From an uncultured Eubacteriales bacterium (GTDB lineage Bacteria > Bacillota > Clostridia > Oscillospirales > Acutalibacteraceae), in contig CAKSLH010000001.1 in NCBI GenBank assembly GCA_934466515.1, positions 1 to 64,000 on the forward strand: DNA of 64,000 nucleotides, given 5' to 3'. The notes under the pieces were generated by a model, which was not told the origin of the DNA, did not search any database, and saw only the letters and a list, made by a program, of their open reading frames with translations. A program made the translations under genes and the position numbers. This document shows positions 57,007-64,000 of the stretch, piece by piece; within the stretch, counting starts at the first letter, position 1; every line of letters starts with the position of its first letter.

Positions 57007-58503
57007 ATGAACACTGCGATTTATTTAAGAAAATCAAGAGCTGACGATCAAGCTGTCACGATAGAAGAAACCTTGCGCCGGCACAAAGAAATATTGCTTG
57101 AGTTTTCTTCACATCATCCGGACATTATTATTTATAAAATATTTGAAGATGTTGTTTCGGGCGACAGCCTTTATGCAAGACCGCAAATGCTTAAGCTCCT
57201 CGAGGAAGCCGAGCAGGAGCGCTTTGAGGCTGTTTTATGTATGGATATAGACAGACTTGGGCGCGGAGCTACAAGCGAGCAGGGCTTAATTCTCGAAACA
57301 TTTAAGTATCATAAAATCAAGATTATAACACCGCGCAAGGCTTATGACTTAAATAATGACCTTGACGAAGAGTATGCCGAGTTTGAGACCTTTATGGCTC
57401 GCCGTGAATTAAAAACCATTAAACGAAGATTGCACAACGGAACGCTTAAGTCTTTGGCAGAAGGGTGCTATTTATGCAATGCACCGTATGGATATAAGAA
57501 ATGTAAGATAAATAAAAAATGCACCCTTGAAATAAACGAAGATGAAGCTAAATTTGTCAGAATGGCATTCGAAATGTATGCCGGCGGAGAAGCAGGAACG
57601 CAGATAATCGCCGAAACCCTCAACGGGCTCGGTGCAGTTCCCCACCGTTCGGATCATTTTAACAGGACATCTATTGCGGCTATGCTTCGAAACAAGGTAT
57701 ATATCGGCAAGGTGGTCTGGAACAAGAAAAACACCGTCAAGCGCGGAATTATGAAAAAATCCGTTACGGTCTACAATGACGAATCTAAATGGCTCGTTTA
57801 TGACGGTCTTCACCCGCCTATTGTAAGCGAAGAGTTATTTAACAAAGCGAACGCGCTGCTTTCAAGCAGATATCATAAACCGTATTATGACGGCACATTA
57901 CAAAACCCTTTAGGCGGTATATTAAAATGTCAGGTCTGCGGTTACGGTATGCAAAGACGGCCGTATAAGCCGGACAGAAAATATCAATCCACACACATTC
58001 TTTGCGGAACAAAAGGCTGTTGCGCTTCTTCAAAGCTTGATTATGTTGAAGCAGCAGTAATTGAAAGCATTTCTCAAAAGCTTAAAGAGCTTAAAGCTTC
58101 TAAGATCTCCTCTGCTCCGCCGATAAATTATGAGCCTATAATTTCGGGAATAGAAAAGAAGATCTCAGAGCTCGCAAGACAAAAAGAAAGCCTGCACGAT
58201 CTTCTCGAGCAGGGGGTTTATACAGTCGAAACATATATTGAGCGTTCGAACAACATATCTAAGCGCCGCGAGGAGCTTTTAAAAGAAAAAGAATCGACTT
58301 TAAAAAAGCAAACCGAGCAACAAACCGCGGATGTGGATTCCATAATTAACAGAATGGAAAATCTTTTACAGGTATATAACAATTCAGATCCGGCAACAAA
58401 AAATTTGCTTTTAAAACAAATAATTGATAAAGGATATTACTATAAAGAAAAAGGGTGGAAACCCAATCAATTTATCCTTACTTTGACTTATAAAGGAATT
58501 TAA
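57007..58503 (+). CDS. Large serine recombinase (phage integrase)
   Basis: 498 residues from ATG 57007. Resolvase domain 1-~150 with catalytic Ser10 in IYLRKSRADD and RLGRGA. The recombinase domain follows (~160-300, APYGYKKCK, NGLGAVPHRSDHFNRTSIAAMLRNKVYIGKVVW). The zinc ribbon has CQVCGYGM and CGTKGCC, and a coiled coil lies at ~380-470. It joins attP and attB at a two-base GA overlap. It lies beside attR. No recombination directionality factor was identified; candidates are the small genes nearby. Confidence 0.95.
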   Translation: MNTAIYLRKSRADDQAVTIEETLRRHKEILLEFSSHHPDIIIYKIFEDVVSGDSLYARPQMLKLLEEAEQERFEAVLCMDIDRLGRGATSEQGLILETFKYHKIKIITPRKAYDLNNDLDEEYAEFETFMARRELKTIKRRLHNGTLKSLAEGCYLCNAPYGYKKCKINKKCTLEINEDEAKFVRMAFEMYAGGEAGTQIIAETLNGLGAVPHRSDHFNRTSIAAMLRNKVYIGKVVWNKKNTVKRGIMKKSVTVYNDESKWLVYDGLHPPIVSEELFNKANALLSSRYHKPYYDGTLQNPLGGILKCQVCGYGMQRRPYKPDRKYQSTHILCGTKGCCASSKLDYVEAAVIESISQKLKELKASKISSAPPINYEPIISGIEKKISELARQKESLHDLLEQGVYTVETYIERSNNISKRREELLKEKESTLKKQTEQQTADVDSIINRMENLLQVYNNSDPATKNLLLKQIIDKGYYYKEKGWKPNQFILTLTYKGI

Positions 58504-58542
58504 CCGCTAATTTTCATTTTGCCGATAAATCTTTAAAACCAT

Positions 58543-58586
58543 AAAGCCGAAAATCGCTATTTCAAGCGGTTTCCGGCTTTGTTTCT
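58543..58586 (+). terminator. Terminator after the integrase
   Basis: Stem AAAGCCG/CGGCTTT with an inner CCGCT-like arm, followed by a T-rich run. It ends a few bases before attR. Confidence 0.65.
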
Positions 58587-58590
58587 TACT

Positions 58591-58636
58591 CCTCTAAAAG
58601 GCACGGTGTTGAGATCGTGACTGTCTCGAAGATCTG
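58591..58636. other. attR (phage left arm + GA + host right arm)
   Basis: Phage-derived 22 bases (58591-58612), GA at 58613-58614 and host-derived bases from 58615. The phage arm begins CCTCTAAAAGGC, and its partner in attL ends GCCTTTTAGAGG. The two arms match at 18 of 22 positions as an inverted repeat. Confidence 0.85.
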
Positions 58637-59338
58637 CGCTGTTTCTTTACTGCCGAAACTCAGACAATTATCAATCAGGCGGTAAGCGTAAGGCTTAAAA
58701 ACGCAGAAGTACTTAATGTTTATATAGATGTTGAACCCGTTAATTTCAATAAGGGCTTTTATTCCTGCGATATGACATTCTTTTTCCTCATGACAATAGA
58801 CTGTTTTACCGCACCTAACACCTGCCCTACCGAGGTTCAGGGAATTACCGCTTTCAGCAAAAAGGTAATTCTTTTCGGCAGCGAGGGAAATGTCAAGGTT
58901 TATTCAAGCGCACTTTCTGACAATACAGGCTGCGACACTCAGGCTCTTTCAACCTCGAATAATCCAAAATGCGTTGTTCAGTGCGTAGAACCCGTATCCT
59001 TAAGCGCAAGGCTCGGTCAGATTTGCGACACTTATGAAAATGTCCGCTATTTCCCGCAGAGCATTATAAACTATTTCGGAACTCCGCTTGAAACCAATTT
59101 ACCGACGGGAACGCCTACCGTTTTTGCTACCCTCGGACTTTTTACAATCGTTCAGCTTGTAAGAAATGTCCAGATGCTTATTCCTGTTTACGATTTCTGC
59201 ATTCCCGAAAAGCAGTGCGAGGATTCAACCGACCAGCCCTGCGATGTTTTCAGAAAAATCAAGTTCCCTACCGACGATTTCTTCCCGCCGAGACCGTGCA
59301 ATGTCAGAGGCGGCTGCGGCTGTCAGAACGGCGATTAA
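58613..59338 (+). pseudogene. 3' part of the interrupted host gene
   Basis: The frame from GAT at 58613 reads DRDCLEDLRCFFTAETQTI and runs 241 residues to TAA 59338. It is beta-rich, with many cysteines and an ending FFPPRPCNVRGGCGCQNGD. A shorter start at ATG 58772 is in frame but lacks a ribosome site. It joins 19391-19480 to make 271 residues. The cysteine-rich end and clostridial distribution (from memory) suggest a structural role, perhaps in the spore. Not expressed as a whole in this lysogen. Confidence 0.88.
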
Positions 59339-59349
59339 GCAGTGAATTT

Positions 59350-59386
59350 TGCGGAGCTCTGCCAAGAGCAGGGCTCTGCATTTTTT
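59350..59386 (+). terminator. Terminator of the interrupted host gene
   Basis: Stem TGCGGAGCTCTGC/GCAGGGCTCTGCA followed by six T. Confidence 0.85.
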
Positions 59387-59399
59387 AAAAGGAGCTTTT

Positions 59400-59930
59400 A
59401 TGAAAATTTTATATCCGACATGCGGCAAGATAAAAATTCTCGTTTCCGATTCGGAAATCAAGGAATATTTCGGAGGCTACGGCAATATCAGCGAAAATAA
59501 CCCTCATACTTTAGACAGTATTAACCTCATTCTTAAAAAAGCAGTGCCCGAAAGATTTCTTAAAAGGCTCGGTAATAAAATTCTTTTTGAAATGAGCAAA
59601 ACCGACGGCGGCTGTATAATTTCCCTTTCTTCAAGTGTTATAAGAAAAGAAAACGAATTATTACTTATTTTTAAAAGCTTCGAAAACCTGATATTTTTCT
59701 GCAGTTGTTTAAAAACAGAGCCTAAGCAAAGTGAGCTTTATAAATTCAAAAACAATTATATTCTATTCTTACCGTTAAAGCCGAATAAAAACACCGTGAC
59801 CTTTTCAAAGGAATTTTGCAAAGCGGTTATTAAAGATAAAAAAATCAGCGCCGCCGTAAAAGAATACGGAACGCTGATTTGTAAAAACAACGCAATAGAA
59901 AAAATCAAGAAAAGCTTTAAAGGGATTTAA
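59400..59930 (+). CDS. MecA-like adaptor protein
   Basis: 176 residues from ATG 59400, with AAAGGAG upstream. The N-terminal domain (KIKILVSDSEIKEYFG, ending FEMSKTDGGCIISLSS) and C-terminal domain (SFENLIFFCSCLK...LYKFKNNYILFL...EYGTLICKNNAIEKIKKSF) follow the MecA family, which brings substrates to ClpC for degradation. Sequence is diverged from Bacillus MecA, so substrates may differ. Its end overlaps the convergent rpe gene by 14 bases. Confidence 0.75.
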   Translation: MKILYPTCGKIKILVSDSEIKEYFGGYGNISENNPHTLDSINLILKKAVPERFLKRLGNKILFEMSKTDGGCIISLSSSVIRKENELLLIFKSFENLIFFCSCLKTEPKQSELYKFKNNYILFLPLKPNKNTVTFSKEFCKAVIKDKKISAAVKEYGTLICKNNAIEKIKKSFKGI

Positions 59931-60561
59931 TTTCATTTACCGTCTTTTTTAAATCTGAAGAATTAAAAACATAGCTTCCTGCAACAAGCACTGTTGCACC
60001 GGCTTTTACAGCCAACAGAGCGGTTTCGGCGTTAATTCCCCCGTCCACCTCAAGCTCGACTTTTAAATTTCGTTTATTTATTTCATTTTTTAACACTTCA
60101 AGCTTATTAAGTGCCTGCAGAATAAACTTCTGACCGCCGAACCCCGGTTCAACAGACATTACAAGCACCATATCGCAATAGTCCAAAAGTCCGAAAACAG
60201 CCTCAGCAGGCGTTTTCGGCTTTATTGTTATACACGCCTTACAGCCGAGATTTTTTATTTTTTTGAGCAGTTCCGCGTTATCCGAACCTGCCTCAAAATG
60301 AAAGCTGAGATAATCGGCGTATTTTGCAAAGTCCTCAATATATCTGTCGGGACGGTCAATCATCAAATGAATATCCAAGGGAAGCGAAGTGTGTTCCTTT
60401 ATGGATTTAATTACGGGAACACCGAAAGATATATTCGGAACAAACTGGCCGTCCATTACATCAAGGTGAACCATATCCACTCCGCATTCTTCAAATTTTT
60501 TTAAATAATCAGTCAAAGTTAAAAAATCCGCAGTCAGAACAGAAGGAGAAATTTTTGTCAT
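59917..60561 (-). CDS. rpe: Ribulose-phosphate 3-epimerase
   Basis: 214 residues from ATG 60561, with AAAGGGA upstream. TIM barrel: ISPSVLTADF, HLDVMDGQFVPNISFG with the metal His/Asp, LDIHLMIDRP, LVMSVEPGFGGQKF and LEVDGGINAETA. It interconverts ribulose 5-phosphate and xylulose 5-phosphate in the pentose phosphate route. Confidence 0.95.
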   Translation of the reverse strand: MTKISPSVLTADFLTLTDYLKKFEECGVDMVHLDVMDGQFVPNISFGVPVIKSIKEHTSLPLDIHLMIDRPDRYIEDFAKYADYLSFHFEAGSDNAELLKKIKNLGCKACITIKPKTPAEAVFGLLDYCDMVLVMSVEPGFGGQKFILQALNKLEVLKNEINKRNLKVELEVDGGINAETALLAVKAGATVLVAGSYVFNSSDLKKTVNEIKSL

Positions 60562-60695
60562 AAAACCAATCCCTTTCTTAATCATTTTATAATAAACATC
60601 TTTTGCTGTCAATCTCAAAAAAAGAAAAGTTTACATTTTTTTCACCATATTTCAAGTCTTATCTATTATAATGTATTTAAATAAGTAGGAAAGAT

Positions 60696-62069
60696 GTGGT
60701 GATAGTATTGAATCATTTAAAGCCCGAGCTGCTTGAGTATATTGAAAAAAATGCACGGATTTCAAATCTCGCTTACGGTATACAGCCCGAAATGTACCCT
60801 GAGCATAATGTTATGCGCGGACTTAGAGATTTAAACGGAAACGGTGTTGTAACAGGACTTACCGAAATTTCCGAAATAAAATCAAAGGAAAAGCTTCCCG
60901 ACGGAACTGTGAGACCCTGCGAGGGAATATTAAGATACAGAGGCTATAATGTAAAAGAGCTGGTATCTGGGTTTATGGAGGACGAAAGATTCGGCTTTGA
61001 GGAAACTGCCTATCTTCTTTTGTTTTCAAAGCTTCCGAGCAAAATTGAGCTTGATGAATTCTGCAATGTTTTAACCGGATTTAGAACTCTTCCCGATTCT
61101 TTTGTAAGAGATATGATTTTAAAAGCCTCGGGCAAGGATATGATGAATATGCTTTCAAGATGTGTTCTCGCCCTTTATGCTTACGATGAGAATGCGGACG
61201 ATACAACGGTTGAAAATGTTTTAAGACAGGCGCTCTTTTTAATCTCGGTGTTTCCCTTACTTGCGGTTTACAGCTATAACGCCTACAGGCATTATCATTT
61301 AGGAAAAAATCTTTTTATCAAGCTTCCAAAGCCTGAATACACAACAGCGCAAAATATTCTTTATATGTTAAGGGATGACGGAAAGTTTACCGATACCGAG
61401 GCTAAAATTCTTGACCTTGCGCTTGTTCTTCATGCAGAGCACGGCGGCGGCAACAACTCTTCTTTTACGACCCATGTTGTAACTTCTTCCGGGACGGACA
61501 CATATTCCGCGGTTTCTGCGGCGCTTGGTTCTTTAAAAGGACCGAGACACGGCGGAGCCAATATCAAGGTTGCAAAAATGTTTGATGATATGCACAAAAA
61601 TATCGATATAGAAAACGATGCTCAGATCAGACAGTATCTTTGCGATCTTCTTGATAAAAAAGCATTTGACTGCAAGGGTCTGATTTACGGAATGGGACAT
61701 GCCGTTTATTCTGTTTCAGATCCAAGATCTCAGGTTCTTCACAAATGTGTGAAAAAGCTAAGCCTTGAAAACGGATTTGAAAGCGAATACAATCTTTACA
61801 GCAAGGTTGCAAAATTCGCTCCGGAAATCATTGCCGAAAAAAGAAAGATTTATAAGGGCGTCAGCCCAAATGTGGATTTTTATTCCGGACTTGTTTATAA
61901 AATTCTCGGTCTGCCCTATGAGCTGTTCACACCTATTTTCGCAATTTCGAGAATAACGGGCTGGAGCGCTCACAGAATTGAAGAAATTCAGTCAAACGGC
62001 AAAATTATAAGGCCGGCATATATCAGCGTAAAAGACCCTAAGATTTATAAAACACTAAATGACAGATAA
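60696..62069 (+). CDS. Citrate synthase
   Basis: 457 residues. Family motifs: RDLNGNGVVTGLTEIS near the start, ILRYRGYNVKELV, LHAEHGGGNNSSFTTHVV, GPRHGGANIKVAKM (catalytic His), YGMGHAVYSVSDPRSQ and NVDFYSGLVYKILGLP (catalytic Asp region). It condenses acetyl-CoA and oxaloacetate. The N-terminal extension is the bacterial Firmicute type. Start is GTG 60696 with AGGAAAG upstream, or TTG 60708. Single gene with its own terminator; it may serve glutamate synthesis in an incomplete TCA cycle. Confidence 0.93.
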   Translation: MVIVLNHLKPELLEYIEKNARISNLAYGIQPEMYPEHNVMRGLRDLNGNGVVTGLTEISEIKSKEKLPDGTVRPCEGILRYRGYNVKELVSGFMEDERFGFEETAYLLLFSKLPSKIELDEFCNVLTGFRTLPDSFVRDMILKASGKDMMNMLSRCVLALYAYDENADDTTVENVLRQALFLISVFPLLAVYSYNAYRHYHLGKNLFIKLPKPEYTTAQNILYMLRDDGKFTDTEAKILDLALVLHAEHGGGNNSSFTTHVVTSSGTDTYSAVSAALGSLKGPRHGGANIKVAKMFDDMHKNIDIENDAQIRQYLCDLLDKKAFDCKGLIYGMGHAVYSVSDPRSQVLHKCVKKLSLENGFESEYNLYSKVAKFAPEIIAEKRKIYKGVSPNVDFYSGLVYKILGLPYELFTPIFAISRITGWSAHRIEEIQSNGKIIRPAYISVKDPKIYKTLNDR

Positions 62070-62076
62070 AAAATTA

Positions 62077-62117
62077 AAACGGTTGCAGATTTTTATTTTC
62101 TGCAACCGTTTATTTTT
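62077..62117. terminator. Bidirectional intrinsic terminator
   Basis: Stem AAACGGTTGCAG/CTGCAACCGTTT between convergent citrate synthase and rodA genes, T-rich on both sides. Confidence 0.88.
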
Positions 62118-63246
62118 AATCATGTAAATAAATCGTTCTTGAATTTCGGTGCATATAAACGCTCATTACAAGTCCAACGCCGAGATAAAGACATAAGAGC
62201 GAGGTTCCGCCCGCGCTGAAAAACGGAAGTGTGACTCCGATAACGGGAAGCAGACCTATACACATTCCGATATTTATTGTAACCTGTGCCAAAAGCATAC
62301 CGAAAAATCCTATACAGATAAGCTTTCCGCTTTGCTTTCTGCAAATTCTTGCAATATGCACCGCTCTTAAGGCTATGGCACAAAGAAGAATTATAACAGC
62401 CATACAACCTAAAAATCCAAGCTGTTCTCCTATGCTTACGAAAATAAAATCGTTTTGTCCCTCGGGAACATATCCCACCTTTGTAAGAGTACCTTTAAGC
62501 AGTCCCTGTCCGAAAAATCCGCCGTTTGCAAGGGCTCTTCTTCCGTAATAAGCCTGAAAGGTTGCTCCCTGAATATCACCCTCGATATTAAAAAGATTGA
62601 TAAGTCTCGAGCGCTGGTCCTCATTCATTATAAAGAAAAATACAATAGGCGAAGCAATAAGCGCCGCAGTTCCTGCCGCGAGGAAGTATTTCCATGACAC
62701 TCCTGCCGCACAGAGCATACACAGAACTATTATAGCAAAAACAAGCGCCGTTCCGTCATCGCCCTGAAAATGAATAAGCAGTACAGGAAATGCGCCGTGC
62801 AGGCACACGGGAATCAAATATTTAAGCTTGTTTATATTTTCCTTAACCTTTGAAATATGAGAGGAAAATGAAATAATAAAGCAGATTTTTAAAAGCTCAG
62901 AGGGCTGAAAGGTTGTAATTCCGAGATTGAGCCAAGCTTTATCGTCGGTTCCCTCAGGCGCAAATCCGATAAAAAATGTCAAAATAACGGGAATTATGCC
63001 GATAACGGCAAATATGTACCAGCTTTGAATAAACCTCTCATAATCAAAAGAGGATATTATAACCGCAAAAGCAATACCCAAAGCCAAAGAAATCATTTGC
63101 ACGAGAACAGGCCTTAATGTTTCAAGATGTCTTGTCGCGGAAAATACGGCAAGACATCCGTAAGAAGAAGCAAAAAAGCAAAGGAACAAAAGGACCTTAT
63201 CCGTTTCGCGGATAAAATCCGCAATTCTTGAAATTATTCTGTTCAA
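62116..63246 (-). CDS. RodA/FtsW/SpoVE-family SEDS glycosyltransferase
   Basis: 376 residues with about ten membrane helices. Conserved segments: KAWLNLGITTFQPSELLKICFI, HFQGDDGTALVFAI, QAYYGRRALANGGFFGQGL, VPEGQNDFIF and GVTLPFFSAGGTSLLCLYLGVGLVMSV. It polymerises lipid II into peptidoglycan with a partner transpeptidase. RodA is favoured over FtsW by length and the QPSEL..I context, but SpoVE-like roles cannot be ruled out. Confidence 0.9.
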   Translation of the reverse strand: MNRIISRIADFIRETDKVLLFLCFFASSYGCLAVFSATRHLETLRPVLVQMISLALGIAFAVIISSFDYERFIQSWYIFAVIGIIPVILTFFIGFAPEGTDDKAWLNLGITTFQPSELLKICFIISFSSHISKVKENINKLKYLIPVCLHGAFPVLLIHFQGDDGTALVFAIIVLCMLCAAGVSWKYFLAAGTAALIASPIVFFFIMNEDQRSRLINLFNIEGDIQGATFQAYYGRRALANGGFFGQGLLKGTLTKVGYVPEGQNDFIFVSIGEQLGFLGCMAVIILLCAIALRAVHIARICRKQSGKLICIGFFGMLLAQVTINIGMCIGLLPVIGVTLPFFSAGGTSLLCLYLGVGLVMSVYMHRNSRTIYLHD

Positions 63247-63266
63247 GCAATCGCCTCCGATACATG

Positions 63267-63704
63267 CTACATAAAAATAAAATAAATTATACCGTATACT
63301 ATTCCCGCTACGGTTCCGTAAAGAATTACGGGACCCGCAACAGAAAATATTTTTGTTCCTATTCCTAAAATCTGTCCCTCGTTTTTAAATTCTACCGCCG
63401 GAGAGACAACCGCGTTTGCAAAGCCTGTTATCGGCACCAAGGTTCCGGCCCCCGCATGCTTTGCAATTTTATCGAAAACGCCGATACCCGTAAGCAAAGA
63501 GGCAATAACTATCAGTGTTGACGGAACCGCCGCTCTTACAAGCATCTCGCTTAAACCAAGCTTAGAATAAAGCTCGAATAAAAGCTGACCTATAACACAT
63601 ATAAAACCGCCGATAACAAAAGCGCAGATATAGTCCTTTGCCTTTTTTGACGGCTTTGAAGCAGCTTTAACCATTTTTGAATACTCATTTTTATCGGGAA
63701 ACAT
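63267..63704 (-). CDS. spoVAC: Stage V sporulation protein AC
   Basis: 145 residues. A short basic N-terminus, then membrane helices with the SpoVAC pattern AFVIGGFICVIGQLLFELY, LLTGIGVFDKIAKHAGAGTLVPITGFANAVVSPAVEFKNEGQILGIG. SpoVA proteins form the channel that moves dipicolinic acid into and out of the spore core. No spoVAD or spoVAE follows within the visible DNA on this strand; spoVAD may be absent or elsewhere. SpoVAEB-like identity is possible but less so. Confidence 0.85.
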   Translation of the reverse strand: MFPDKNEYSKMVKAASKPSKKAKDYICAFVIGGFICVIGQLLFELYSKLGLSEMLVRAAVPSTLIVIASLLTGIGVFDKIAKHAGAGTLVPITGFANAVVSPAVEFKNEGQILGIGTKIFSVAGPVILYGTVAGIVYGIIYFIFM

Positions 63705-63753
63705 AATATCACCTGATTATAAGTTTTTATTATTTTGCCCGAAATATAAGAAT

Positions 63754-64000
63754 TTATTTACTTTGGCTTTGCGGATCGTAATTTTCAAGGAATTCGTTCC
63801 ATTCCTCTTCGCTTAACGTATCATTGCCGCGTTTAAATTCACCGTATGCCCTTTCGGTGATTTTTTTGTATTCACGGGAAATATAAAGCCTTTCCCTGAT
63901 AACAATTACAGCCAAAAAGACGCTTACAGCAAAAATAAGCAAAGCAGGAATAAAATGCTTCCAGTAAAAATCGGCGTGAAGATTATGTCTTGAAAAATCG
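63754..64000 (-). CDS. Membrane protein, cut by the window edge
   Basis: The frame is open to the end of the window (DFSRHNLHADFYWK... inward). It has one membrane helix (IPALLIFAVSVFLAVIVI) and a helical acidic tail (FKRGNDTLSEEEWNEFLENYDPQSQSK). The N-terminus is outside the window. No family is recognised. Confidence 0.6.
   Translation of the reverse strand, partial: DFSRHNLHADFYWKHFIPALLIFAVSVFLAVIVIRERLYISREYKKITERAYGEFKRGNDTLSEEEWNEFLENYDPQSQSK

Larger units (their letters stand above)
19483..58612. mobile_element. 39.1-kb siphophage-like prophage
   Basis: The segment is bounded by reconstructed attL and attR. It encodes a complete phage set: serine integrase, CI/Cro switch, recombination and replication genes, terminase, portal, scaffold, capsid, connector genes, tape measure, baseplate proteins, holin and lysin. 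The 644-residue tape measure implies a tail of about 100 nm by the usual 1.5 A per residue rule. Most genes look intact. The ASCH-like gene has a nonsense codon and two genes have ACG in the start position. Confidence 0.95.

Noticed and set aside
19474..58612. TGTTG shared by both prophage ends as the att core
   Set aside because: Joining there gives TGT TGA and stops the host frame. The GA dinucleotide three to four bases later restores the frame and centres the attP palindrome.
1..64000. CRISPR arrays, tRNA or rRNA genes
   Set aside because: No regularly spaced repeats with spacers and no cloverleaf or rRNA-like sequence were found by reading.

Overview
The window looks like a chromosome segment of a low-to-mid-GC, spore-forming anaerobe of the Clostridia, most likely a gut Oscillospirales/Ruminococcaceae-type organism. 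The evidence is a SpoVAC homologue, a SPOCS/LysM protein, MecA-like and RodA proteins, strong sigma-A promoters with AGGAGG-type ribosome sites, and hairpin-rich intergenic repeats. No tRNA, rRNA or CRISPR array was seen.

Left host arm (1-19.4 kb). A SPOCS/LysM gene is followed by a polar amino-acid ABC operon on the minus strand (binding protein, permease, ATPase, DapF-like racemase/epimerase, YerC-type regulator). Two copies of a ~232-bp multi-hairpin element sit in this operon. Each is inserted into an RNA hairpin and bounded by two copies of that hairpin. Next come a small XRE regulator, serC-serA, a YgjP-like metallopeptidase, an SGNH hydrolase and a polysaccharide deacetylase. A four-gene operon follows (enolase-superfamily dehydratase, RraA-like aldolase, lactonase, SDR) with a divergent AraC regulator; it reads like a non-phosphorylative sugar-acid route. 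A DUF421/DUF4363 pair and a second amino-acid ABC transporter complete the arm.

Prophage (19,483-58,612, 39,130 bp). A siphophage-like prophage interrupts a host gene. Its 5' part (30 codons) lies at 19,391-19,480 and its 3' part at 58,613-59,338. Joining them at a GA dinucleotide restores a 271-codon reading frame. The same join reconstructs a phage site with 22-bp arms in near-perfect inverted repeat around GA, as expected for the large serine integrase encoded beside attR. Leftward from the repressor switch, the prophage carries a Cro-like gene, small early genes, RecT/YqaJ/helicase, SSB/replisome organizer/RusA, accessory genes, a terminase with a TerS-like N-terminus, portal, a minor capsid protein with a GNAT-like C-terminus, scaffold, capsid, connectors, tail, fibres, amidase-type lysin and holin. 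Rightward are a CI/LexA-like repressor, a membrane protein, a Bro-like antirepressor and the integrase. The late region is cut into units by terminator-then-promoter pairs that use near-identical promoters. Small rightward cargo units with their own promoters lie inside the leftward early operon, and two to three candidate small RNAs are present.

Right host arm (59.4-64 kb). MecA-like adaptor, ribulose-phosphate 3-epimerase, citrate synthase, RodA-type SEDS protein, SpoVAC, and a membrane protein cut by the window edge.

Odd points include ACG codons where ATG is expected for both hicA and the Bro-like gene, an opal codon replacing a Trp in an ASCH-like gene, an HNH-like protein without its zinc cysteines, and a structured RNA candidate next to the scaffold gene.
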